DNA from: Rhodospirillaceae bacterium
Lineage (GTDB): Bacteria > Pseudomonadota > Alphaproteobacteria > UBA828
Direction: 5' to 3'
Length of the DNA: 41,785 nucleotides
Assembly (NCBI GenBank): GCA_002717225.1
Contig: PBDG01000022.1
Coordinates: forward strand, 5,649-47,433
Shown: piece after piece, positions 9,824 through 17,776 of the stretch
Layout of the letters: the number at the start of each line of letters is the position of its first letter
Position numbering within the stretch: position 1 is the first letter of the stretch
The notes under the pieces: model-generated
Database searches by the model: none
Told to the model about the DNA's origin: nothing
Seen by the model: only the letters and a program-made list of their open reading frames with translations
Translations under genes and position numbers: made by a program

Positions 9824-10088
9824 CTAATGTTTGATCTGGAACATGCATGTCACGGTGGTGTCTTTATCAAGTACCTTCCTTAGGGTCACGCTATCGCCGT
9901 GCAGTTAGACAAAATTTTTAACCAGCGAAATTCCAAACTCAAAACCACCCTCATGCGCCAGAAATGTCCAAATGCCCAGCCCAGCTCTTCCTAAGGAATG
10001 CCGATGTTTGTATCAACAAGCTGGTAGCACAAATTCAGATTATCGACTTTGGTGCCGATCACCCAAATGACATAGCTACGGACGTTGA
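9824..10088 (-). pseudogene. Decayed C-terminus of a sensor histidine kinase (HATPase domain)
   Basis: No intact gene lies between ahcY and tsaE, but the minus strand still reads as the ATP-binding end of a histidine kinase. One frame gives LVDTNIGIP, then a TAG (9991-9993), then EELGWAFGHFW, matching the DTGIGIP G1 box and its usual continuation. After a frameshift near 9955 the text is HEGGFEFGISLVKNFV, then TAA (9905-9907), then LHGDSVTLRKV and DTTVTCMF, matching a G2 box (GGxGLGLSLV) and the end of the domain. It stops at TAG 9824-9826. The PAS, dimerisation and N-box parts are gone. As I recall, relatives carry a PAS-containing kinase between ahcY and tsaE, so this is probably a deletion remnant in place. 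Confidence 0.78.
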
Positions 10089-10091
10089 TTA

Positions 10092-11387
10092 TTAATAACG
10101 GTAATGATCGGGCTTGAACGGACCTGTTTGAGAAACGCCTATATAATCTGCCTGTTCGGAGCTTAATTTGGTGAGCTTTACACCCAGCTTCTCCAAATGA
10201 AGTGCCGCGACCTTTTCATCAAGATGCTTAGGCAAGGTGTAAACCTTTTTATCGTAGGAGTCGCCATTCTGCCAAAGCTCAACCTGCGCCAGTACCTGGT
10301 TCGAGAAAGAGGTGCTCATGACGAAGCTCGGATGGCCGGTGGCGCAACCGAGATTCACCAAGCGTCCCTTCGCGAGTACGATTAGGCGCTTTCCGTCGGG
10401 AAATTCAACTTCGTCGACCTGCGGCTTGACCTCGTACCAAGGATAGTTCTGTAGTGCACTAATCTGAATTTCGGAATCAAAATGGCCAATATTGCAAACG
10501 ATGGCACGGTCTTTCATCTGCCGCATGTGATCTAGGGTGATGACATCGAGATTTCCAGTCGCGGTGACAAAAACATCACCCTGGGAAGCAGCCTCGTCCA
10601 TGGTCGTTACTTCATAGCCTTCCATTGAGGCCTGTAACGCACAGATTGGGTCAATCTCAGTTACCAGCACACGCGCGCCCTGGCCCCGCAGCGATACAGC
10701 ACAGCCCTTTCCAACATCACCATATCCGTTCACCACGGCTACCTTGCCTGCCAACATGACATCAGTAGCGCGCTTGATGCCGTCAACTAGGCTTTCTCGG
10801 CACCCGTAGAGATTATCAAATTTCGATTTAGTTACCGAATCATTAACGTTGATGGCAGGCACTTTGAGCGTACAAGCCTTCTCCATCTCATATAAGCGCA
10901 ACACTCCGGTGGTAGTCTCTTCGGAGATGCCTTTAACCGCACCCATGCAGTCTCCATAATCGTCGTGCATAATCTTTGTCAGATCACCGCCATCGTCGAG
11001 GATCATATTGGCCTGCCAGCCACCCGGCGCTTCTATAGTCTGCCGGATGCACCATACATATTCTTCCTCTGTCTCGCCTTTCCATGCAAAGACTGGCACA
11101 CCGGTCGCGGCAATCGCGGCTGCCGCATGATCTTGAGTCGAAAAGATGTTACAACTCGACCAGCGAACTGAGGCACCAAGCGCTTCAAGGGTCTCGATTA
11201 GTACAGCAGTCTGGATGGTCATGTGCAAACAGCCAAGAATATGTGCACCAGCAAGCGGCTTAATCCCGCCTAACTCATCGCGTAGGGACATCAGGCCAGG
11301 CATTTCGGTTTCGGCAATAGCTATTTCCTTGCGTCCCCAATCAGCGAGCGAAATGTCCTTGACTTTATAATCGGTGGCGTCCGACAT
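10092..11387 (-). CDS. ahcY: Adenosylhomocysteinase
   Basis: This enzyme hydrolyses S-adenosylhomocysteine to adenosine and homocysteine, relieving product inhibition of methyltransferases and feeding the methionine cycle. Motifs include [33 protein letters not shown], the NAD-binding loop [10 protein letters not shown], the segment [11 protein letters not shown], and the C-terminal KPDHYRY. The track start at 11468 is too long. The ATG at 11387 has GGAG eight bases upstream and gives 431 residues, the usual length. It lies 94 bases downstream of ptsI, and the histidine kinase remnant begins directly after its stop. I looked for a SAM/SAH riboswitch upstream and found none convincing. Confidence 0.97.
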   Translation of the reverse strand: MSDATDYKVKDISLADWGRKEIAIAETEMPGLMSLRDELGGIKPLAGAHILGCLHMTIQTAVLIETLEALGASVRWSSCNIFSTQDHAAAAIAATGVPVFAWKGETEEEYVWCIRQTIEAPGGWQANMILDDGGDLTKIMHDDYGDCMGAVKGISEETTTGVLRLYEMEKACTLKVPAINVNDSVTKSKFDNLYGCRESLVDGIKRATDVMLAGKVAVVNGYGDVGKGCAVSLRGQGARVLVTEIDPICALQASMEGYEVTTMDEAASQGDVFVTATGNLDVITLDHMRQMKDRAIVCNIGHFDSEIQISALQNYPWYEVKPQVDEVEFPDGKRLIVLAKGRLVNLGCATGHPSFVMSTSFSNQVLAQVELWQNGDSYDKKVYTLPKHLDEKVAALHLEKLGVKLTKLSSEQADYIGVSQTGPFKPDHYRY

Positions 11388-11480
11388 GAATGTTTCTCCG
11401 ATAACATGAGCTGGTGAATTGAAATTGCGGAGCGGCCTTTTAGCACCGCCACACGAGGTGCACAACAATACCGAACAGGG

Positions 11481-13286
11481 CTAGTCAAGGGCGTTGAAAT
11501 CGTCGATTAGGGTTGCGATAACACCGGAATCGGTCTGTTCCATGATTTGTTCAGCACGCTTTTCGGCATCATTAATACCCAGGCCCAGAATGCGTTGTTT
11601 GACACGCGGCAAATTTGGAGCCGCCATCGATAGATCCCTTAAGCCCAAGCCGAGAAGCAATGCGGTAAAACGCGGATCACCCGCCATTTCACCGCACAGA
11701 TTGACCGGAATGCCAGCACTTCTCCCGGCCTCAACAGAAATTTTAATAAGCCGTAACACAGCGGGGTGTAAGGGATCATAAAGATGCGCGACCTGCTCAT
11801 CACCCCGGTCAGCAGCGAGGGTGTACATGGTGAGGTCGTTAGTGCCGATAGAAAAATAATCGCACGACTTAGCTAGGCTATCAGCGGCCAGTGCCGCACC
11901 GGGCGTCTCAATCATGATACCAAGCTTGGGCAGCGGATTGGACATTGCGACGCGCTTGCGGGTCAAGCGGCGCACGACTTTGTCCATTGCTTCTTGGACG
12001 CGCTTGATCTCACTGGCCGAGTTGATCATCGGCAGAAGAATGCGGAGCTCCCCATGCGCGCTCGCGCGCAACATAGCGGCAAGCTGAGTTTCCAACAGCT
12101 TGCGCACTTTGAGTGACAGGCGAATAGCTCTTAAGCCAAGAGCCGGATTGGTGCTAGGGCTAATATGTTCGCCTAGCGAATAGGCCAGTTTGTCGCTACC
12201 GACATCGAGGGTGCGCACCGTCACCGGATGCCCCTCCATGCCTTCAACGATTTCCTTGAAAGCGACAAATTGTTCGTCTTCGCTCGGCAAGGTATCACGG
12301 TTCATATAAAGAAATTCACTACGCAACAGACCGACCCCCTCAGCGCCGACCTGCCGTGCCAAAGCAAGTTCATAAGGAAGTTCCAAATTGCATTGCAGCA
12401 AGATGCGCATATCATCCCGGGTCGTTGCCGGCACGCTGCGGAGACGCTCAAGTTGACGCTGGCGCCGGAACAGGGCCTCGCGCCGACGCTCGAAGCGGGC
12501 AATGGTTGCTTCGGTCGGATTGACGACCACCGTCCCGCGCACACCATCAACCACAATCATATCGCCTGGACGAACCTGATTCACCAAACCCGACACACCG
12601 AGGACAGCGGGCAGGCCTAGGGAGCGCGCCATGATCGTAGTATGGTCTTCCGCGCCGCCAAGGGCAGAGGCAAATCCACCAACAATGTTGGGGTCCATAA
12701 GTGCTGTATCAGCCGGTGTAATTTCCTCAGCGATGATGATGGAGCCCGGCGCCAGCCCGGAAAATGCCTGATAGCCTGCCTTGGTAAGATTGCGCACAAG
12801 CCGCGCGCTGACTTCGCGCACATCCTGAATCTTGCTGGCAAGATAGGAATCCTCCATCTCTGAAAAGGCATGAGCGATTTCGGAAAGCTCCGCCTGCACT
12901 GCCGCTTCAGCATTGAGCTTTTCACTCCGGATGCGCTTCTCAACACCACGTACGAGGCGTGATCCGGCAAGCATCTGGAGATGAGCCTCTAGAAGATAGT
13001 TAAGTTCTTCCGCAGCCGCTTCGGAAAGGGTTGATGCCTTAACACGAAGTTTTTCGACCTGCTTGATCGAAAATTTTGCAGCTTTATCGAAGCGCGCGAG
13101 CTCCTCTTCAACATCGGTCACGATATATTCAGGAACGTCGATCAAGCCCTGTTCCATGACATGAGCTGGGCCAATGGCGATACCAGCGGAGACGCCCAAA
13201 CCAGAATATTTTAGGTCCTCCCGCACTGACAAAGCTAGTGAGGGGACTGACGGAATTCGGGCTTCACGTTTTGTCTTAGTCTTCAT
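11481..13286 (-). CDS. ptsI: Phosphoenolpyruvate-protein phosphotransferase (PTS enzyme I)
   Basis: Enzyme I takes phosphate from phosphoenolpyruvate and passes it to HPr. The phospho-accepting histidine is about residue 215 in GGAEDHTTIMARSLG. The C-terminal PEP-binding domain shows RTLDVGSDK, GIMIETPGAAL, IGTNDLTMYTLAADRGD and the catalytic cysteine in NLCGEMAGDP. At 601 residues it has no N-terminal GAF domain, so it resembles PtsI rather than the longer PtsP, although here it surely serves a regulatory chain because no EIIB/EIIC permease is nearby. Its ATG overlaps the HPr stop by 11 bases, which implies coupled translation. Confidence 0.93.
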   Translation of the reverse strand: MKTKTKREARIPSVPSLALSVREDLKYSGLGVSAGIAIGPAHVMEQGLIDVPEYIVTDVEEELARFDKAAKFSIKQVEKLRVKASTLSEAAAEELNYLLEAHLQMLAGSRLVRGVEKRIRSEKLNAEAAVQAELSEIAHAFSEMEDSYLASKIQDVREVSARLVRNLTKAGYQAFSGLAPGSIIIAEEITPADTALMDPNIVGGFASALGGAEDHTTIMARSLGLPAVLGVSGLVNQVRPGDMIVVDGVRGTVVVNPTEATIARFERRREALFRRQRQLERLRSVPATTRDDMRILLQCNLELPYELALARQVGAEGVGLLRSEFLYMNRDTLPSEDEQFVAFKEIVEGMEGHPVTVRTLDVGSDKLAYSLGEHISPSTNPALGLRAIRLSLKVRKLLETQLAAMLRASAHGELRILLPMINSASEIKRVQEAMDKVVRRLTRKRVAMSNPLPKLGIMIETPGAALAADSLAKSCDYFSIGTNDLTMYTLAADRGDEQVAHLYDPLHPAVLRLIKISVEAGRSAGIPVNLCGEMAGDPRFTALLLGLGLRDLSMAAPNLPRVKQRILGLGINDAEKRAEQIMEQTDSGVIATLIDDFNALD

Positions 13287-13575
13287 CGAAATTATCGTCC
13301 ACCAACTTAGCCAATGCTTCTAGTACTTCATCAGTCTGGGGACCACATGCCTCCATGAGGATTTCTGATCCCGGCGCTGCCGCTAACATCATAAGCCCAA
13401 GGATGGAGACGCCGGAGACCCGAGTACCGTTGTGCACCACCCAAACTTCAGCGTCGAAAGAACCTGCCATGCGAACAAATTTGGCAGCCGCCCGGGCGTG
13501 CAGCCCCAGCTTATTACCGATGAGACAATAACGCTGCCCAGACTCCGTCTCTCTCGGCACGTCTGCGTCACTCAT
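13276..13575 (-). CDS. ptsH: HPr phosphocarrier protein
   Basis: HPr relays phosphate from enzyme I to EIIA proteins. The 99-residue protein carries the phosphohistidine in GLHARAAAKFV (His26) and the regulatory serine in VSGVSILGLMML (about Ser57), the site that HPr kinase would phosphorylate. The hprK gene three genes upstream fits this. The N-terminal extension of about 12 residues before YCLIGNKLG is longer than in the E. coli protein. It starts 22 bases after the EIIA-Man stop and overlaps ptsI. In this setting it is part of a nitrogen/carbon regulatory PTS rather than a sugar uptake system. Confidence 0.94.
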   Translation of the reverse strand: MSDADVPRETESGQRYCLIGNKLGLHARAAAKFVRMAGSFDAEVWVVHNGTRVSGVSILGLMMLAAAPGSEILMEACGPQTDEVLEALAKLVDDNFDED

Positions 13576-13597
13576 GCACGATCCGCCGCCCGGTCAC

Positions 13598-14005
13598 TCA
13601 TTTTCCGTCTCCCTCCAGCAGGCTGCTGGCGACGTTTATGTATTTTCGCCCGGCCTCCTGGGCAAGAGCGACCGCCTCCACCAAATTGTTTTGATCGCGC
13701 ACACTCGCTAACTTAATCAACATTGGTAAGTTCATGCCGGCTACGACCTCTACCTTCGCTTGGTCCATCACGGAGATCGCAAGGTTAGAAGGCGTACCAC
13801 CAAACATATCGGTGAGCAGGATCACGCCATGGCCGTCATCAACATCACCGATCGCAGCGATGATATCCTTACGCCGGAGTTCCATGTCGTCGTCCGCGCC
13901 AATGCAAACGGCTCGGATGTTGGCCTGACGGCCAACCACATGCTCCGTCGCCGCGACAAATTCCTCAGCCAAACGGCCATGGGTCACCAAAACGAGACCT
14001 ATCAT
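13598..14005 (-). CDS. PTS EIIA component, mannose/fructose (EIIA-Man) family
   Basis: This 135-residue protein has the EIIA-Man fold. The phospho-accepting His9 lies in LVLVTHGRLAEEF, and ILLTDMFGGTPSNLA is the conserved loop. No EIIB, EIIC or EIID permease is present, so it is probably a regulatory phosphoacceptor, as in other alphaproteobacteria that carry an incomplete PTS next to hprK. The track ORF starts at 14065, but the ATG at 14005 has GGGAG just upstream and starts directly on the first beta strand. It is followed by HPr and enzyme I, and preceded by rapZ with a 112-base gap that holds only a short GC hairpin. Confidence 0.92.
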   Translation of the reverse strand: MIGLVLVTHGRLAEEFVAATEHVVGRQANIRAVCIGADDDMELRRKDIIAAIGDVDDGHGVILLTDMFGGTPSNLAISVMDQAKVEVVAGMNLPMLIKLASVRDQNNLVEAVALAQEAGRKYINVASSLLEGDGK

Positions 14006-14117
14006 TTTCTCTCCCAAGCATGTCCACCGCCATCGGAGGCGGCGTGTTTCAACCAAGCGCGGCAACTTTCCCGTCGCGTAAATCTAGCTGCGTTCTTTGG
14101 CTTTACCGCGCCCGGGA

Positions 14118-15023
14118 TCACTTCTCTAGGTCGCGGTGGCGCACGCCGACCTGTCGACCAAACTCTCTCATTAACTGGGCAACCCGTTCGGCAACAAACA
14201 CAGAGCGGTGCCGTCCTCCCGTACAGCCCAGGGCAATCGTCAAATAGGACTTACCTTCCCGCTCATAGGCGGGCAAGAGCGTGACCAGCATATCCTTCAA
14301 ATTAGCAAAAAATGCGGAAAAGACCGAGTCTGCCTCGATATGTCGGCCAACGGCTAAATCCAAGCCACTCAACGACCTGAGGTTCTCTTGATAATGAGGA
14401 TTAGAAAGGAAACGTACGTCGAACAACAGGTCTGCGTCTGCCGGCAATCCTCGCGGATAGGAAAAGGACATTACAAAAATACTAAGCTCTCGAGCCTTCG
14501 GGTGAGAAAAATGCCCCGCCAACAGCCGGCGCAGGTCGCGAATTTCAAGATCAGTGGTGTTTACCGTGAGATCAGCGCGTCGCTTCAACCAATCGAGGCG
14601 TTCACGCTCGCGCCGGATGCCGTCGATAACCGGACGGTCTAAGGCGAGAGGATGAGGCCGCCGCGTTTCGGTGAAACGACGGCGCAAGGCTTCGTCATCG
14701 CCATCCAGAAATAGTAGGGTCACATCAAGGTCAGTACGATCCAGCAGAGGTGCTATGTCATGCTCAAAATGCTCGAGGTCAAATTGACGCGTGCGAACAT
14801 CGATACACAGCGCGAGCGGTCGGTTAAACACCGCGACACCATCTCTGTCGGCCGAGTCACGCGGACGCACCAAATCAGAGAGCAGCGACAGCGGCAGATT
14901 ATCGACCACTTCATAACCGATATCCTCGAGCACATTCAGCGCTGTAGATTTTCCAGCACCGGACATGCCTGTAACCAAAAGAAGTCGGCGACGAGACGCC
15001 TTGGCTTCGGTGATGACACTCAT
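14118..15023 (-). CDS. rapZ: RNase adapter protein RapZ
   Basis: RapZ is a nucleotide- and RNA-binding protein. In enterobacteria it delivers the GlmZ small RNA to RNase E and senses glucosamine-6-phosphate; the alphaproteobacterial role is less clear. Walker A VTGMSGAGKST lies near residue 20. The C-terminal half has SFSYPRGLPADADLLFDVRFL and the strongly conserved IALGCTGGRHRSV. The ATG at 15023 overlaps the hprK stop as ATGA and gives 301 residues; the longer track frame is unlikely. No glmZ-like RNA or glmS gene is visible nearby. Confidence 0.95.
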   Translation of the reverse strand: MSVITEAKASRRRLLLVTGMSGAGKSTALNVLEDIGYEVVDNLPLSLLSDLVRPRDSADRDGVAVFNRPLALCIDVRTRQFDLEHFEHDIAPLLDRTDLDVTLLFLDGDDEALRRRFTETRRPHPLALDRPVIDGIRRERERLDWLKRRADLTVNTTDLEIRDLRRLLAGHFSHPKARELSIFVMSFSYPRGLPADADLLFDVRFLSNPHYQENLRSLSGLDLAVGRHIEADSVFSAFFANLKDMLVTLLPAYEREGKSYLTIALGCTGGRHRSVFVAERVAQLMREFGRQVGVRHRDLEK

Positions 15024-15484
15024 GATCCTTCCGCCCTCCTCGACCCCAATTTCATCAGCGGTGACTCGCCGCGTAGTGACATTTGGCAAGCGAGGGTGAC
15101 TTTAGCCGGCGCCGAGGCCTCAAAAGGTGCGAGAGGAACCAGCGGCAGTTCGACACCCTGAAGACGGTAGACAGTGGGGACTGGCACACGCTCAATACGA
15201 TCCGGCGTCATAAGATCAAATACCAGCCGAAGTGGAGCGCATCGCAGATAATCCATAGATACCGGACCGAAACCGCGCACCTCAATCACTCCGGCAAGCG
15301 TCGATGGTGGGGAAGCATAGAGGGCCTCACCGTCGCGCCGGCAACAAACCTGATCGTCAGCTACGAGGCTGGCACCTACATCAATAAGGCGCAAGGCTAA
15401 ATCAGACTTACCGGCACCGGACGGTCCAAGCAAAAGAACGCCCTGGCCGTCCAAAGAAATACAAGTTGCGTGTATTAGATGCAT
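15020..15484 (-). CDS. hprK: Short HPr kinase/phosphorylase
   Basis: This is the short alphaproteobacterial form of HPr kinase. It comprises only the C-terminal catalytic domain (154 residues) and lacks the N-terminal domain of the Gram-positive enzyme. Walker A LLGPSGAGKSDLALR is near residue 20, LVADDQV follows, and the family signature AGVIEVRGFG is intact. It would phosphorylate HPr on the serine in VSGVSILG and so gate the phosphorelay. It is coupled to rapZ by an ATGA overlap and lies 71 bases after ptsN. The alphaproteobacterial family is often linked to a two-component system, but no such genes are present here. Confidence 0.92.
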   Translation of the reverse strand: MHLIHATCISLDGQGVLLLGPSGAGKSDLALRLIDVGASLVADDQVCCRRDGEALYASPPSTLAGVIEVRGFGPVSMDYLRCAPLRLVFDLMTPDRIERVPVPTVYRLQGVELPLVPLAPFEASAPAKVTLACQMSLRGESPLMKLGSRRAEGS

Positions 15485-15555
15485 GCCGCCAACAGGGTGA
15501 AACGCTGCCAGTCCGCTGTCAATCCAACACGGTCGGAAAACTGGGTCAGGGTCCT

Positions 15556-16020
15556 TTAAGCGATGGGTGCTTCAGCTGTCTGGGTGAGAAGGGCGTAAAG
15601 CGCCTCCGCATTATCCGAACCGCGTAGGCGGGCGCAAACATCTTCGTTGCGTAACAGGCGAGAAATCCGCGCCAAAGCCTTTAGATGATCAGCGCCAGCG
15701 GTCTCGGGCGCGAGAAGGAGAAAAATCAGATCAACCGGTCGCTCGTCGATTGCCTCAAATTCTACCGCCGCCGGCAGCTTCGCAAAGACGGCATAGAGCT
15801 GGTCAATATTGCATAGTTTGCCATGAGGGATGGCGATCCCCTTACCAACACCGGTTGAACCAAGTCGTTCGCGCTCGAGCAGCACGTCGAATATCGCCCG
15901 CTCATGAACACCCGTTTCATGCGCGGCTACAGCAGCCAGTTCCTGCAGCAACTGCTTCTTGCTCCCAGCCTTAAGATTAGCCAGAACAGCTTTCAACGGA
16001 AGGATATCTGCTATTTCCAT
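15556..16020 (-). CDS. ptsN: Nitrogen-regulatory PTS protein EIIA-Ntr
   Basis: EIIA-Ntr is the output protein of the nitrogen PTS. Its phosphorylation state is known in other bacteria to control potassium transporters, sensor kinases and stress responses. The phosphohistidine is His66 in GIAIPHGKL, preceded by LLERERLGSTGVGKG, and the 154-residue length is normal. It lies in the conventional place downstream of rpoN and hpf, but here both of those genes are dead. The gene itself shows no damage, so EIIA-Ntr function appears to be retained without sigma54 from this locus. Confidence 0.95.
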   Translation of the reverse strand: MEIADILPLKAVLANLKAGSKKQLLQELAAVAAHETGVHERAIFDVLLERERLGSTGVGKGIAIPHGKLCNIDQLYAVFAKLPAAVEFEAIDERPVDLIFLLLAPETAGADHLKALARISRLLRNEDVCARLRGSDNAEALYALLTQTAEAPIA

Positions 16021-16038
16021 CGCCTTATCTCCAACCCG

Positions 16039-16260
16039 TTACACGGCAGCCTTTGTTTGCGCATCGACCCAGACAACGTTGCTGTTGGCGCGACAGAACA
16101 CGACGCCACGCCACCATGACTGCGGTTGAGGAACAACAGGGATTGCGATTCCGCCAAAACCCTGCGCATGGCACCCTTTTCCGACGGCCAATTCGGCGAT
16201 CTCGATGGTCGCCCCGGTTCAGAAAGGCGGCAGCAACATAGTTCCAGGCCGGAAACGAGT
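16039..16260 (-). pseudogene. hpf: Decayed ribosome hibernation promoting factor gene (hpf) remnant
   Basis: Between ptsN and the rpoN remnant the minus strand still spells the C-terminal (ribosome-dimerising) domain of long HPF, broken by frameshifts. Pieces in order are: PAWNYVAAAF (linker-like); TIEIAELAVGKG, resembling the TEIxDLTVGEA segment; MRRVLAESQSLLFLNRSHGG, resembling MRMDLADxPALLFRNxxHGG; and VVFCRANSNVVWVD, resembling VVYRRxDGNIGWVD. It ends at TAA 16039-16041, 18 bases before the ptsN start. The pieces lie in different frames, and the N-terminal ribosome-binding domain is absent or unrecognisable. ORF-track entry 16025..16285 is one frame of this remnant, not a gene. Confidence 0.72.
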
Positions 16261-16324
16261 CAATAGGCCCGCCTGGAGCTACCATTTTCAGACATTTCTA
16301 CCATTGTTTCAATGAGTTATACTA

Positions 16325-16945
16325 TTATCTGCGGCTCGTTTTCGTCAATTTCCTGCATCTCTGCACCGATGAGGAAATACCCATTGATACGTGGTATTTT
16401 GCTATGGTCCAGCGCGATATATCTACTCCCGACATCTTCAATATTTCGGCGATAGGGTAATCAAACAACACCTTGCTTTAAGTTCTGCCATCGATCAAAT
16501 CACATATTTGATTTAGCGCTGCCTCGGAGGCATGGGCTTCCCCGCCAGCGCGGCCAGAAAAATCGCAGGGGAAGACGAATCTGATCTCATAGGTTGCACG
16601 CGGAGTGCTGATGCATTCATTTTTGCTAAACTAGCTCACAGCACGCACACAAACACCACATCTCTCTGCCACAGCAGAGAGGGTCAAGGGGCGCCCCTTT
16701 CGCATCAAGTCAGTTAAAAACACGTCCTGTAGTTCAACCAGTTCGGTCACTACTTTCATAATGGCGTGAGAGCGCCGGTCAACATTACGCATTAATCAAT
16801 GGGCGTTTTGATAACGATTGGCGATGAAACAGCACGCTTCGTAGTCAATCACGTGCTCACGCAAGGTCGGATGCGCCCTTTCATTGAGCTCAACGTCCTC
16901 TATTTTCCTCTCGCCACGCCGTGCACCGGACGCGACACCATTATG
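16325..16945 (-). pseudogene. rpoN: Decayed RNA polymerase sigma-54 gene (rpoN)
   Basis: A single minus-strand frame directly after lptB reads as a shortened RpoN with three internal stops. Recognisable pieces are: HPTLREHVID; then, after a large missing core segment, QNAH-stop-LMRNVDRRS (TGA 16796-16798 at the usual Trp of NWL); MKVVTELVELQDVFL; MRKGRPLTLSAVAERCGV; VRAVS followed by TAG (16631-16633); KNECISTPRATYEIRF; GRAGGEAHASEAA; LIDGRT followed by TAA (16478-16480); IAEILKMSGVDI; and the RpoN box SRWTIAKYHVSMGIS (normally ARRTVAKYREAMxIP), ending at TAA 16325-16327. The N-terminal activator-contact region and most of the core are deleted, so it cannot make sigma54. The position between lptB and hpf-ptsN is the normal one for rpoN. 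Confidence 0.88.
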
Positions 16946-16956
16946 AGAGAAGAGCT

Positions 16957-17757
16957 CTATAACTGGAACCGATCGCCCAGATAAACTCGTCGAACCTCTT
17001 CGTTGCTGACGATGTCCGAAGGCGCACCTTCCATCAGAATTGCACCCTCATAGAGGATATAGGCACGGTCGACAATTTCGAGGGTCTCGCGCACATTATG
17101 GTCGGTCAGCAACACACCGATGCCTCGGTCCTTAAGGTGGGCCACCAGTTCACGAATTTCAGCCACGGCAATCGGGTCAATGCCAGCAAGCGGTTCATCG
17201 AGCAGCATAAAGCTCGGCTTAGAGGCAAGTGCCCGCGCAATCTCCACCCGCCGTCTTTCTCCTCCAGACAACGCCAGCGCCGGGGTGCGTCGAAGATGAG
17301 TCACAGAAAACTCAGCGAGGAGTTCATCGAGCAAGATTTCACGTTTCTCGCGCACCGGCTCGACCACTTCAAGTACCGCTCGTATATTATTTTCAACTGT
17401 GAGGCCGCGGAAGATTGAAGCCTCCTGAGGCAAATAGCCAATGCCAAGACGTGCTCGGCGATACATCGGTAAATCGGTAATATCGTGACCGTCGAGTGAG
17501 ACCGTACCATATTCAGAAGCAATCAACCCGGTCATGACATAGAAGCATGTAGTTTTGCCAGCGCCGTTCGGACCGAGCAAGCCAACCGCCTCACCACGCC
17601 GAACATAAAGGCTCACATCGCGCAAAACCGGACGCTTTTTAAAGCGCTTACCGAGATTATGCGCGGACAGACCTGTGCTTTCAGCGACCAGCCACGGTTC
17701 AGCACCATCACCGCCATTCTGGCTCAATTGAACAACCGAATCATCACCGTCTGGCAT
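16957..17757 (-). CDS. lptB: LPS export ABC transporter ATP-binding protein LptB
   Basis: LptB is the ATPase that, with LptF and LptG, drives lipopolysaccharide from the inner membrane onto the LptC-LptA bridge. Walker A GLLGPNGAGKTT, the Q-loop region YLPQEASIF, signature LSGGERRRVEIARAL, Walker B FMLLDEPLAGIDP and the H-loop LLTDHNVRETL are all intact. The ATG at 17757 has GGAAG upstream and gives 266 residues; the longer track start is inside lptA. The N-terminus carries a roughly 30-residue polar extension before the ABC domain, common in alphaproteobacteria. It follows lptA by 19 bases, and the dead rpoN follows downstream. Confidence 0.96.
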   Translation of the reverse strand: MPDGDDSVVQLSQNGGDGAEPWLVAESTGLSAHNLGKRFKKRPVLRDVSLYVRRGEAVGLLGPNGAGKTTCFYVMTGLIASEYGTVSLDGHDITDLPMYRRARLGIGYLPQEASIFRGLTVENNIRAVLEVVEPVREKREILLDELLAEFSVTHLRRTPALALSGGERRRVEIARALASKPSFMLLDEPLAGIDPIAVAEIRELVAHLKDRGIGVLLTDHNVRETLEIVDRAYILYEGAILMEGAPSDIVSNEEVRRVYLGDRFQL

Positions 17758-17776
17758 GTCTTCCTTATAACCCAGA

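Noticed and set aside
11388-11480. SAM-II/SAH-type riboswitch upstream of ahcY
   Set aside because: A GCTAAAAGG stretch looks suggestive, but the upstream stem and the conserved partner segment are missing; no defensible fold.
14027-14042. GC hairpin (CCGCC-ATCGGA-GGCGG) between rapZ and EIIA-Man as terminator
   Set aside because: Stem of only 5 bases with no T-run on either strand.
16025-16285. 86-residue minus-strand ORF as a gene
   Set aside because: It is one frame across the decayed hpf remnant; HPF-like text switches frames within it.
16532-16984. Small plus-strand ORFs (61 residues each) in the lptB-ptsN gap
   Set aside because: They run antisense to the rpoN remnant, or past it into lptB, and have no motif or ribosome binding site.
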